Made by a program: the position numbers and the translations under genes | Source of the DNA: Candidatus Nanoarchaeia archaeon | GTDB lineage: Archaea > Nanoarchaeota > Nanoarchaeia > SCGC-AAA011-G17 > JAFCDX01 | Assembly: GCA_028717785.1 (NCBI GenBank) | Contig: JAQUND010000019.1 | Coordinates: forward strand, 1 to 9,055 | DNA length: 9,055 nt | Reading direction: 5' to 3' | Notes under the pieces: generated by a model | Database searches by the model: none | Seen by the model: the letters and a program-made list of their open reading frames with translations, nothing else | What the model was told of the DNA's origin: nothing | Part shown: positions 1 through 5,355 of the stretch, in pieces | Position numbering within the stretch: the stretch's first letter is position 1 | How the letters are laid out: each line of letters opens with the position of its first letter

Positions 1-48
1 AAAAATAATACGATTAATTTTAAATTAAGAATTGGCGATTTAGTATAA
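1..48 (+). CDS. C-terminal tail of an upstream late gene (partial)
   Basis: Frame 1 is open from the window edge to a TAA at 46-48 and encodes 15 residues ending in KLRIGDLV. The other two plus frames stop earlier. The stop codon overlaps the start of the AAGGAG ribosome binding site of the next gene, the same tight packing seen throughout this strand, so this is probably the real end of the preceding gene in the late operon. The fragment is too short to identify the product. A virion structural gene would be the usual neighbour upstream of a lysis cassette, but nothing here proves it. Confidence 0.55.
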   Translation, partial: KNNTINFKLRIGDLV

Positions 49-59
49 GGAGAATAAAT

Positions 60-449
60 ATGACTATAAAAGAATTAGCAGGAAAATTACCTTATTTATG
101 TGATTCTAAAAATGCTGAAAGGGAATCCGAAATAATAAAGTTTCAATTTAATGATGAAATAAATAATGAGAATAGTATTTTTCATAAAAATGAAATAGAT
201 TTAAAGAAACCATTTAATAGATTAAAGACTGTTATATTTACAGGAAAATTAAAAAAAGTATTACATTGTAAAAATATTTGTAAGTATGTTTTATTAAATC
301 ATTATAAAATTAAACATAATGAAAAACAATGGAACTTTAAGTTATTTATATTAAAAGCTAAATTATTTATAGGTGAAATTATAAATCCTTCTATAAAAAA
401 AGAAGTATCTATAAAAGAATTAAAAACTATTTCTGAATGGGATGGATAA
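60..449 (+). CDS. Unknown soluble protein in the late operon
   Basis: 129 residues, not recognised. The start is well supported: AAGGAG at 47-52 lies 7 nt before the ATG. The protein is basic, Lys-rich and has no signal peptide or membrane segment. A central alternating hydrophobic/charged stretch (about residues 55-110) suggests a small folded domain. It has three cysteines (14, 70, 74), two of them spaced C-x3-C, too little to call a metal site. The stop overlaps the start of the next gene by 8 nt, so the two are probably translationally coupled. Being first in a run that ends with endolysin, holin and spanin candidates, it could be a late accessory, tail-end or lysis-control protein. That is inferred from position only. 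Confidence 0.75.
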   Translation: MTIKELAGKLPYLCDSKNAERESEIIKFQFNDEINNENSIFHKNEIDLKKPFNRLKTVIFTGKLKKVLHCKNICKYVLLNHYKIKHNEKQWNFKLFILKAKLFIGEIINPSIKKEVSIKELKTISEWDG

Positions 450-1086
450 GAATATGGATAAATTACAAGTGAAGATAGGTAAGATATTATGTTTATTTTC
501 ACTTGTAATGTTTATTTCCAGAATAATACCTTATATAATAATACCTGTTTTATTTAAAAATAATATTCATAGTTATATAGCATTATTTAATTTTAGATTA
601 TTATTATATTCTTTATTATTTTTTGTATCTTTTATTTATATAAATCAATATACAAAAATATTACAATTACTATTAATTTTATTAGAATCAATAATAAGTT
701 TAAATTCCCAACCAATTTCTAATTTTTTTGGTTTAATTTTAATTATAGCTATATTAATATTATTTTATATTTATGGATTTTTAAATGAAAATCCAAGAAT
801 TAAATTAGGTATTATTGTTATTATTATTTATATATTATTTATATTATTTCCTTTAAAAGATTTTAATAATAAATATATATTAGCTTTCAAGTGGATTCTT
901 TTTATATTTACATTTTTAATATGTCTATGGTATTTATCAAGTGATTATATAAATAATATAAAAAATAAAGAAAAAGAGGAAAAAGATAAATTAATAGAAC
1001 TATTAAAAGAATCTAATAGTATAGCTAAAGATGCTATAAATGCTTGTGAAAAATATTTTGATAAATATAATAAGGATTGCTTATGA
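442..1086 (+). CDS. Polytopic membrane protein with charged C-terminal tail
   Basis: 214 residues. Hydrophobic segments at about 12-37, 51-69, 72-88, 93-113, 121-137 and 147-166 suggest five or six membrane helices, followed by a highly charged, probably cytoplasmic helical tail (170-214, with a KNKEKEEKDK stretch). No family is recognised. Two in-frame starts exist, ATG at 442 and ATG at 454. The first overlaps the upstream gene by 8 nt and suits coupling, while neither has a strong Shine-Dalgarno sequence. The stop overlaps the next ATG as ATGA (1083-1086). It sits three genes before the endolysin, so a role in lysis timing, membrane protection or superinfection exclusion is possible, but it has more helices than ordinary holins. 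Confidence 0.75.
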   Translation: MDKNMDKLQVKIGKILCLFSLVMFISRIIPYIIIPVLFKNNIHSYIALFNFRLLLYSLLFFVSFIYINQYTKILQLLLILLESIISLNSQPISNFFGLILIIAILILFYIYGFLNENPRIKLGIIVIIIYILFILFPLKDFNNKYILAFKWILFIFTFLICLWYLSSDYINNIKNKEKEEKDKLIELLKESNSIAKDAINACEKYFDKYNKDCL

Positions 1087-1433
1087 ATGAAGCAGATTAT
1101 AAAGAATATATAAAAGAAATGACCGATTTAAAAAGAAGGATGCAGAATGCTGAAGATGATATTCAATGTATACTTAAAGAACAAAAAGAACATAGAAATT
1201 TATTACAACAAGCTGAAATGAAGGATCAAAAAATGGCTGGTGAATTATTATCAATTAAAACTATTTTAGAGGAATTAAAAGAGGAATTTAAAAAAAGAAA
1301 AGTAAGACTAATTGATGTTAGTATAGCTATAGCTGTTTTATTAACTGGTATTTTATCTGCTTATGCAGCCATACAATCAAATGAATTAACAAAAATTATA
1401 ATAGAATTATCTAAAGAAACTTTATATAAATAA
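1083..1433 (+). CDS. Coiled-coil protein with one C-terminal membrane helix (XhlA-like layout)
   Basis: 116 residues from the ATG at 1083, which overlaps the previous stop as ATGA and has an AAGGA at 1072-1076. A TTG at 1077 would add two residues but is less likely. Residues 1-75 are strongly charged and heptad-like (DLKRRMQNAEDDI, ILEELKEEFKKRKVR), predicting a coiled coil. Residues 77-97 form a single hydrophobic helix, followed by a short tail of about 19 residues. A cytoplasmic coiled coil plus a C-terminal anchor next to an endolysin is the layout of XhlA, the small membrane protein of the PBSX lysis module in Bacillus. I see the same layout here but no sequence match I can defend. A lysis or endolysin-accessory role is inferred. 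Confidence 0.7.
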   Translation: MNEADYKEYIKEMTDLKRRMQNAEDDIQCILKEQKEHRNLLQQAEMKDQKMAGELLSIKTILEELKEEFKKRKVRLIDVSIAIAVLLTGILSAYAAIQSNELTKIIIELSKETLYK

Positions 1434-1450
1434 AGGAGATTTATAAAGTA

Positions 1451-2041
1451 ATGAATATTACCCAAAAGTTTTTATCTATTAATAAATATACTAGGGATGG
1501 AAGATTATTAAATGGTTTAACAGCTATAGTAATGCATTATCCAGGGAAAGCAAAACAAGAAGCTTTAGGAGTTTGGAATTATTGGGATAAAGAGGTTACT
1601 AAAGGAAAATTAGGTTACTCTTCTGCCCATTATATAATAGATTTAAATGGAGATATTTACCAAGCTATTCCAGAAAATGAAAGAGCTTTTCATTGTGGTA
1701 CATCAAAAAAAGATCCAATAAGTAATAAAGTATATACTGACAAAGCTAGAGATATTTTTGGAAAATATTGTATATTTCCTAATTTATCTCCTAATCAAGT
1801 TTCTATAGGAATAGAAATGTGTCATATAGATGATGAAGGAAATTATAAACCAGAAACTATTTTATCAGCTATTGAATTAGTTAGTTATTTATGTAAAGTT
1901 TATAATATTCCTATTAATAAAATAATTACTCATAATGATATTGTTGGATGGAAAGAATGTCCTAAGTTATGGGTAAATAAACCATTTTTATTTGATGCTT
2001 TTAAATTTGATATAAAAATGAGGTTACAAAATGGCAGATAA
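1451..2041 (+). CDS. N-acetylmuramoyl-L-alanine amidase, endolysin (Amidase_2 / PGRP fold)
   Basis: 196 residues, a single catalytic domain with no signal peptide, so it would need a holin to reach the wall. The zinc-amidase signature of the T7 lysozyme/PGRP family is complete: His29 in AIVMHY, His161 in ITHNDIVGWK and Cys170 in KECPKLW are the expected metal ligands. Lys168 sits two before Cys170, like catalytic Lys128 of T7 lysozyme. Also typical are YSSAHYIID (residues 56-64), the DGxIYQ-like turn (67-71), AFHCG (79-83) and SIGIEM (118-123). It should cut the bond between MurNAc and L-Ala of the peptide stem. AAGGAG at 1433-1438 is 12 nt from the ATG, longer than usual, which may lower its expression. 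It overlaps the holin-like gene by 11 nt. The family call is firm. Confidence 0.95.
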   Translation: MNITQKFLSINKYTRDGRLLNGLTAIVMHYPGKAKQEALGVWNYWDKEVTKGKLGYSSAHYIIDLNGDIYQAIPENERAFHCGTSKKDPISNKVYTDKARDIFGKYCIFPNLSPNQVSIGIEMCHIDDEGNYKPETILSAIELVSYLCKVYNIPINKIITHNDIVGWKECPKLWVNKPFLFDAFKFDIKMRLQNGR

Positions 2042-2372
2042 AATAAAGAAAGTATTTTATATTATATTTGATATTTTAGATGATATACTTGCTTATATTT
2101 TAACTATAACAGGTATTATAATGTCTCCTTATATTCCATTATTAAATGGGATAGATGATTTTGAAATTAATATAAATCCATGGCGTTTAGGATTAGCTGC
2201 TATAATAGCTTTTGCTTTTATTACAGAGCAAGAATCATTAGATAAAGATAAACATGGGAATATAATAAAAAGTAAAGAAGGAAGAAGAAAAAGATTTAAA
2301 CAAAGAATGATTAATGCTCTAGCTAATGGTATTATGTGGAGTCAATTTATGAATATTAATAAAGGAGTTTAA
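2031..2372 (+). CDS. Small membrane protein, probable holin
   Basis: 113 residues. Two hydrophobic stretches (about 8-38 and 52-66) flank a short acidic loop. A basic region follows (EGRRKRFKQR, residues 83-92), then an amphipathic helix (93-107). Small size, at least two membrane segments, a basic C-terminal part and a place directly after the endolysin and before the spanin-like pair are what a phage holin should look like. Its ATG overlaps the amidase stop region by 11 nt, with GAGG 8 nt upstream, implying coupled synthesis. Its stop TAA touches the next ATG with no gap, and its last codons contain the ribosome binding site of the pair that follows. No specific holin family is recognised, so the call rests on layout and neighbourhood. 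Confidence 0.65.
   Translation: MADKIKKVFYIIFDILDDILAYILTITGIIMSPYIPLLNGIDDFEININPWRLGLAAIIAFAFITEQESLDKDKHGNIIKSKEGRRKRFKQRMINALANGIMWSQFMNINKGV
2361..2367 (+). promoter_or_regulatory. Shared ribosome binding site for two overlapping genes
   Basis: AAAGGAG inside the last codons of the holin-like gene. It is 5 nt from an ATG at 2373 and 7 nt from a GTG at 2375; the two start codons share the G at 2375 (ATGTG). One Shine-Dalgarno sequence therefore appears to serve two reading frames, with start choice setting the ratio of the two products: a better codon at short spacing against a weaker codon at better spacing. Confidence 0.75.
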
Positions 2373-2885
2373 ATGTGCTTAAAAAAATTATTCCTTATAT
2401 TATCGTTATTATTATGTCCTTTATTATTAGTTTCTTTATATTCACAAGAATCAATTCAGATATTAAAAATAGAATATCTGAACTTATTACGATTACAACA
2501 GCATTACGAGATAATCAGCAAGAAGCAAATGAATCTATTACAAGAATCACAAATACAGTTAACGAAATTGGGGGAGTCCTTAGTATTATCTCAGGAGGAA
2601 TTGAAAAATCAGAAACAAGAAGTAATAGAATTGAAATTGGAATTGAAAAACTCGAAAGAATCAATAATGATAGTATCCAAAAGCTTCAATTACTTATTAC
2701 AGGAAACGAGTCTATTGAAGAATCGAATAAAGAATTCGGAAATATTAATAACGAGTTTAAAGGAATCCTTGAATCCATTAGAGAAAGAAATAAAGAAGTT
2801 ATTGAATAAATTATTTTATTATAAAATAGGTGTAGTAATAGGTGGAGTAGGATGGGTTTGTTTTTTTGTATCTTTATTATTATGA
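2373..2885 (+). CDS. Spanin-like protein A: signal peptide, coiled coil, C-terminal membrane helix
   Basis: 170 residues. An N-terminal signal-like segment (LKKLFLILSLLLCPLLLVSL) ends near YSQ, a plausible signal peptidase I site after Ser24. Cys15 follows three leucines, a poor lipobox. Residues 28-148 are a Leu/Glu/Lys/Gln-rich, nearly glycine-free predicted coiled coil. Residues 152-170 form a C-terminal membrane helix. Export signal plus periplasmic coiled coil plus C-terminal anchor is the layout of unimolecular spanins such as phage T1 gp11, except that the lipoprotein signal is doubtful. Residues 2-145 are coded on the same DNA as protein B in another frame. In that stretch codons such as TTG, CAG, ACG, TCC and AAC are common, while after 2809 the gene returns to TTA/AAA/TTT-type codons like its neighbours. 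This shift is the best evidence that both frames are used. The last 67 nt are antisense to a minus-strand gene. Confidence 0.82.
   Translation: MCLKKLFLILSLLLCPLLLVSLYSQESIQILKIEYLNLLRLQQHYEIISKKQMNLLQESQIQLTKLGESLVLSQEELKNQKQEVIELKLELKNSKESIMIVSKSFNYLLQETSLLKNRIKNSEILITSLKESLNPLEKEIKKLLNKLFYYKIGVVIGGVGWVCFFVSLLL
2375..2809 (+). CDS. Spanin-like protein B: N-terminal anchor and coiled coil, embedded in gene A
   Basis: 144 residues from a GTG that overlaps the ATG of gene A. The whole reading frame lies inside gene A, shifted by two bases. Residues 4-24 form one hydrophobic anchor after two lysines (LKKIIPYIIVIIMSF), without an obvious cleavage site. The rest is hydrophilic and helical with regular Ile/Leu spacing (about 30-144), and Gly pairs at 66-67 and 74-75 could make a flexible joint. 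One N-terminal anchor with a long periplasmic coiled coil is the layout of an inner-membrane spanin subunit (Rz type). A chance frame this long without stops is unlikely in such AT-rich DNA, and it gives a sensible membrane-protein pattern from a well-placed RBS. A later ATG (2414) would destroy most of the anchor, so the GTG is preferred. Function is inferred from topology and position after amidase and holin. Confidence 0.75.
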   Translation: MLKKIIPYIIVIIMSFIISFFIFTRINSDIKNRISELITITTALRDNQQEANESITRITNTVNEIGGVLSIISGGIEKSETRSNRIEIGIEKLERINNDSIQKLQLLITGNESIEESNKEFGNINNEFKGILESIRERNKEVIE

Positions 2886-3034
2886 AAAATAACAACTCCT
2901 AATTCTATTTTATTATTTAAAGATTTAATAAAATTAATATAACTTTTATATTCTTCTTTTGAATTAGTTTTATATAATAAAATCCATTCATTTTTATTTT
3001 TTATTTTTAAATTAAGAAATATTTTAATATACAT
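2819..3034 (-). CDS. Small unknown protein at the end of the minus-strand operon
   Basis: 71 residues from the ATG at 3034, preceded by a weak GGA 7 nt upstream. An alternative ATG at 3046 gives 75 residues but has no Shine-Dalgarno. The body (EWILLYKTNSKEEYKSYINF) looks like a normal small protein with an amphipathic helix and a beta-like VVIF segment. It has no membrane segment or known motif. The last 16 residues are Thr/Pro-rich (THPTPPITTPIL) and are coded opposite the membrane helix of spanin-like protein A, so that tail may be a by-product of the overlap rather than a selected domain. It follows the transglutaminase-like lipoprotein gene, either overlapping it by 11 nt (start at 3034) or by 23 nt (start at 3046). 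It could also be a chance frame. Confidence 0.5.
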   Translation of the reverse strand: MYIKIFLNLKIKNKNEWILLYKTNSKEEYKSYINFIKSLNNKIELGVVIFHNNKDTKKQTHPTPPITTPIL

Positions 3035-3476
3035 ATCTAGTTCCATATAGTGTTGATAATTCCATTATTCCATAATAATCTATTTTTTTAATTATATTCA
3101 ATTCATTATAATTATAGTATTTTCCGTACCATTGAGGTTCTATATACAATCCATTATATTCTACAATAGCATGGTTTATATTATTTTTATTTTTTATACT
3201 TATAAAATTAGCTTTAGGACCTAATAAATAAATTAAATATATAGCAAAATCTGAACAATTTCCACCATTATTTTTTTTAAATTGAGTAGGACTATTATAT
3301 ATTTTTAAAAAATCTTTTTTTATATATTTAAAATCAGATATATTTCTAGCAGTCATTTTCCATGCTATTTCTAAAGAATATTCATTAATTTTATATCCTT
3401 TAGTATTTAAATAAAATGGACCTGAACAAGAAAATAATAATAAAGAAAAGAATAAAATAATTATTAAGTTTTTCAT
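3024..3476 (-). CDS. Lipoprotein with transglutaminase-like (papain-fold) cysteine domain
   Basis: 150 residues from the ATG at 3476, which has TAAGGA about 8 nt upstream. The ATG at 3485 overlaps that RBS and is rejected. A lipoprotein signal is clear: MKN, a hydrophobic run, then LLLFSC with the lipid-accepting Cys17. The mature part carries a likely catalytic triad of the transglutaminase-like superfamily: Cys74 in GGNCSDFAIYLIYLL, His102 in NHAIVEYNG and Glu113 in YIEPQW, where Asp is more usual. The domain (about 55-125) is short. It should be tethered to a membrane, facing the periplasm or surface, and might act as a peptidase or amidase on wall peptides or proteins. It is in the non-lysis operon, so a change to the host envelope during infection or lysogeny is possible. 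The fold call is fairly strong; the substrate is unknown. Confidence 0.75.
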   Translation of the reverse strand: MKNLIIILFFSLLLFSCSGPFYLNTKGYKINEYSLEIAWKMTARNISDFKYIKKDFLKIYNSPTQFKKNNGGNCSDFAIYLIYLLGPKANFISIKNKNNINHAIVEYNGLYIEPQWYGKYYNYNELNIIKKIDYYGIMELSTLYGTRYVY

Positions 3477-3493
3477 ATAAACCATCCTTAATA

Positions 3494-3528
3494 AACAGCC
3501 CTTTCATTTTTTAATTACTCGGGCTATT
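3494..3528 (-). other. Stem-loop between the DUF932 and lipoprotein genes
   Basis: On the minus strand AATAGCCC pairs with GGGCTGTT (8 bp, one U-G wobble) around a 19-nt A-rich loop. It starts 9 nt after the DUF932 stop and ends just before the TAAGGA ribosome binding site of the lipoprotein gene. The bases that follow (TATTAAGG) are not a proper U-run, so it is at best a weak terminator. An RNA-end stabiliser or a modulator of the next RBS is equally possible. Confidence 0.45.
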
Positions 3529-3537
3529 AATAATTAT

Positions 3538-4476
3538 TTAAGCTACTAATTCAATAGCTTCTTGGGCTTTCTTTAACATACTATTACCATCGATAAAACT
3601 ATTGAATAGTTTTTCTCGGTAAGTTCCTGAAAGTCTTTTAGGTCTAGCATGGGAAACATAATCAGCGAAAGCATTATATACTCCCCAAGCAGATCCATTA
3701 AATTTCTTTATATCATCAATATTTTTATAAATATTTTCTATTTCTTTTCTAGTATCAAGAATATTAGTATTCATTCTTGTGCTATTGTTTTTATCTATGG
3801 GAAAAACTATAGTCATTATATCATCTAATTTATTTTTAGTTATTTTTTTCTGTTGCAGATTTTCTGAATACACTTCTAAATTATCCATATATTCATAGGA
3901 TAATTTTAAAGTTTCTTGAGCATTCTGTTGTTTATATTCTACATTTCCCATGTGTCGAATGCTCCAGGATCTTTTAGCATTTTTTAAGGCTATATTAAGG
4001 GTATTCTGGCAAACTACTCTAGTAGGAGTCATGGCAACTGTTAGAGCTTGTTTCCCGTCGAATGAATTAGCAAATACTAAATAAGGAACTATTTCATCAT
4101 CTAATATTTTTTTAGGTGGAAGGTGAGCAAGGATCCAAATCTTTTTTCCATGATCTAATGATCCAGCAGATTCAAAAGTTACAGGAGAATCATTTTTTAA
4201 TAGTTCATCGAGAAAAGCAAAAGCTTCTCTGTTTTGAACTATTTTATATTTTTCAGTTACAGTTCCTAAAATAGAATGGTCCGATTGTCTAACATTAGCT
4301 ATAATATTAGGAATTTCTGTTCCATTCTCTAAATATACTTTTTCAGGAAACACTTCCCAATTTAATCCTGATTGTACTAGAGCATCCCAACTTGTAGGGG
4401 GATTATCTAGAATTGTTCCTAAACCATGCCAGGCTGGTTCCTTAAAATAAAAAGCGGTTTCGACATTAGCAGACAT
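3538..4476 (-). CDS. DUF932 family phage/plasmid-like protein
   Basis: 312 residues from the ATG at 4476, 7 nt after AAGGAG. An ATG at 4482 lies only 1 nt from that RBS and is unlikely. It shows the recognisable features of the DUF932 family (the TIGR03299 'phage/plasmid primase-associated type' proteins): AWHGLGT near the N-terminus (15-21), GTVTEKYKIVQNREAF (71-86), FESAGSL (101-107), KKIWILAHLP (111-120) and the signature VAMTPTRVVCQNTL (147-160). Length is normal for the family. These proteins are widespread in phages, plasmids and integrative elements and their biochemical role is not established to my knowledge. The start overlaps the Cys-rich gene by 11 nt. G and C are somewhat more frequent here than in the flanking genes, which fits a conserved family. 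Confidence 0.92.
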   Translation of the reverse strand: MSANVETAFYFKEPAWHGLGTILDNPPTSWDALVQSGLNWEVFPEKVYLENGTEIPNIIANVRQSDHSILGTVTEKYKIVQNREAFAFLDELLKNDSPVTFESAGSLDHGKKIWILAHLPPKKILDDEIVPYLVFANSFDGKQALTVAMTPTRVVCQNTLNIALKNAKRSWSIRHMGNVEYKQQNAQETLKLSYEYMDNLEVYSENLQQKKITKNKLDDIMTIVFPIDKNNSTRMNTNILDTRKEIENIYKNIDDIKKFNGSAWGVYNAFADYVSHARPKRLSGTYREKLFNSFIDGNSMLKKAQEAIELVA

Positions 4477-4651
4477 ATTCATTCTCCTTATAGAATTTAT
4501 TGAGGAATTGATTTTCCTCTTCTTGAGCCATTTCTAATGATAATTTTTTATTTTTATTTTTTATTTCTTGGGAACAAATAGAATGTAATATTGTACACCC
4601 TGAACAACCGCGTAAATGTCTTCTTTCGCAATCTTTATTTATTTTAGCCAT
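4466..4651 (-). CDS. Small Cys-rich protein, possible metal-binding
   Basis: 61 residues. The ATG at 4651 follows AAGGAGG by 6 nt, one of the best RBS matches in the window. The N-terminal half holds Cys8, Cys16, Cys19 and Cys26 (C-x7-C-x2-C-x6-C) plus His12 and His23, enough for one zinc or iron-sulfur site. The C-terminal half is a charged helix ending in NEYVC. No family is recognised. It overlaps the 59-residue gene upstream by 13 nt and the DUF932 gene downstream by 11 nt, so it is probably made together with them. A small partner or regulator of the DUF932 protein is a guess from linkage. Confidence 0.72.
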   Translation of the reverse strand: MAKINKDCERRHLRGCSGCTILHSICSQEIKNKNKKLSLEMAQEEENQFLNKFYKENEYVC

Positions 4652-4818
4652 TTAGCCCTCCTTATAGCGGCTTTTATTAAAATATCAGCTGCTACTTTAT
4701 ACCGTAATGGAGTTTTAAAATTCATGTGTTTAAGGATACTTTTTGCTAATTCTGCTTGTTCTTTTAAACTTTTTGGAGTAGTGAGATTTAATAACTCACA
4801 AGCTTTAGAATAATCCAT
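4639..4818 (-). CDS. Small helical unknown protein (59 residues)
   Basis: A short gene that is easily missed. The ATG at 4818 directly follows the stop of the gene before it, with AAGGA 7 nt upstream. The product starts MDYSKACELLNLTTPKSLKE and ends AAIRRAKWLK. It is all-helical in appearance, with no membrane segment. The first 40 residues faintly recall the helix pattern of J-domain proteins, but there is no HPD motif, so I do not call it one. It fills the space between two other small genes with no gap (0 nt) and a 13-nt overlap, which supports it as part of one coupled operon. Function unknown. Confidence 0.7.
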   Translation of the reverse strand: MDYSKACELLNLTTPKSLKEQAELAKSILKHMNFKTPLRYKVAADILIKAAIRRAKWLK

Positions 4819-5013
4819 TTAATTTTCCTTGTCTTCTGGATTAGATTCCATATACTTTTTTGCTATTTGTTCAGGAGTAAGACCAAGAAAATCTCCATAT
4901 GTTATTGCATCATTTTCTTTTATTTCCGAAAAAGTATAAGACCATCCATTTTCATTTAATATTTTTATTACTTTTTCAATTATTTTATCTTGGTTATTAC
5001 AAGTAAGTTTCAT
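4819..5013 (-). CDS. Small unknown protein (64 residues)
   Basis: The ATG at 5013 is preceded by AGAGGA at 6 nt. The protein is acidic and soluble: an N-terminal helix (IIEKVIKILNENGW, 11-24) is followed by an alternating segment and a C-terminal part with GLTPEQIAKKYMES (44-57), which looks like a short helix-turn-helix-like or scaffold helix but is not enough to assign DNA binding. No family is recognised. It is preceded by two stem-loops in the transcript and followed without a gap by the 59-residue gene. Confidence 0.72.
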   Translation of the reverse strand: MKLTCNNQDKIIEKVIKILNENGWSYTFSEIKENDAITYGDFLGLTPEQIAKKYMESNPEDKEN

Positions 5014-5030
5014 ATAATCCTCTTAAAATT

Positions 5031-5050
5031 ACTAGGACTTTGGACCTAGT
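5031..5050 (-). terminator. Stem-loop upstream of the 64-residue gene, possible terminator
   Basis: ACTAGG pairs with CCTAGT (6 bp, 8-nt loop). On the minus strand the stem is followed by AATTTT, a weak U-run, and then by the AGAGGA ribosome binding site of the next gene. It could be a leaky terminator, a processing site or a translation modulator. It is the second of two tandem hairpins in this spacer. Confidence 0.4.
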
Positions 5051-5061
5051 ATGTAGTTTAA

Positions 5062-5077
5062 TCCCACCGAAGTGGGA
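5062..5077 (-). other. Hairpin with cUUCGg tetraloop
   Basis: Read on the minus strand, TCCCAC-TTCG-GTGGGA makes a perfect 6-bp stem, extendable by two G-U pairs, closed by a C(UUCG)G loop, one of the most stable RNA tetraloops known. It lies 8 nt after the stop of the preceding gene. No U-run follows directly, so it is more likely an RNA-stabilising or processing element, or half of a compound terminator with the next hairpin. Confidence 0.6.
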
Positions 5078-5085
5078 CCCATCAC

Positions 5086-5337
5086 TTAAAGTTCTTTATC
5101 TTCTGTAATTAAATCAAATATCTGTTTCATTCCATTATATTCTTTTTTAAGTCCGTTAAGATTTTCAATCTGTTGAATAAGAAGACCAGTATCATATTCA
5201 GGCCATTTTTTTTCATTTTCATAATAAGAAATAAAAGTTTTCATCCTATCTATTATTTGCTCTTGGGCATTTTTAATTTCTTTTTCTTTAGTATTTTTAA
5301 CCATTTCTGCAAATTGTTCTTTGTTAAAATCTTTCAT
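5086..5337 (-). CDS. Helical unknown protein, first gene after the intergenic promoter region
   Basis: 83 residues from the ATG at 5337, preceded by AAGGAGG at about 6 nt. A longer frame up to 5385 would start inside the promoter region and is rejected. The product is almost entirely charged helix (NKEQFAEMVKNTKEKEIKNA, then YYENEKKWPEYDTGLLIQQI), with no cysteine, membrane segment or known motif. It could be a small dimeric or DNA/protein-associated helical protein. It is the first gene downstream of the candidate promoter and palindrome, the position where phages often keep an operon regulator, but no DNA-binding motif is visible. Confidence 0.75.
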   Translation of the reverse strand: MKDFNKEQFAEMVKNTKEKEIKNAQEQIIDRMKTFISYYENEKKWPEYDTGLLIQQIENLNGLKKEYNGMKQIFDLITEDKEL

Positions 5338-5355
5338 ATAACCCTCCTTAAAGTA

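Noticed and set aside
302..502. Minus-strand frame over the junction of the first two late genes
   Set aside because: No Shine-Dalgarno, antisense to genes with good starts and coupling, composition typical of a shadow.
2373..2402. Cys15 of protein A as a lipobox cysteine, which would make it a canonical u-spanin
   Set aside because: The residue before Cys is Leu instead of Gly/Ala/Ser, so lipidation is not supported; kept only as a possibility in the gene entry.
2686..2895. Minus-strand frame over the end of the spanin-like pair, a possible third coding frame
   Set aside because: No RBS, starts inside the overlap, and its hydrophobic composition is explained as a complement of the two plus-strand frames.
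4616..4813. Open plus-strand frame opposite the small-gene cluster
   Set aside because: It has no RBS and lies antisense to two well-supported minus-strand genes; its composition is that of a shadow frame.
5025..5085. Two adjacent stem-loops with a GGTCC...-like loop that might be part of a tRNA
   Set aside because: The spacer is only about 70 nt, there is no acceptor stem, no CCA-side pairing and no anticodon arm in a possible cloverleaf.
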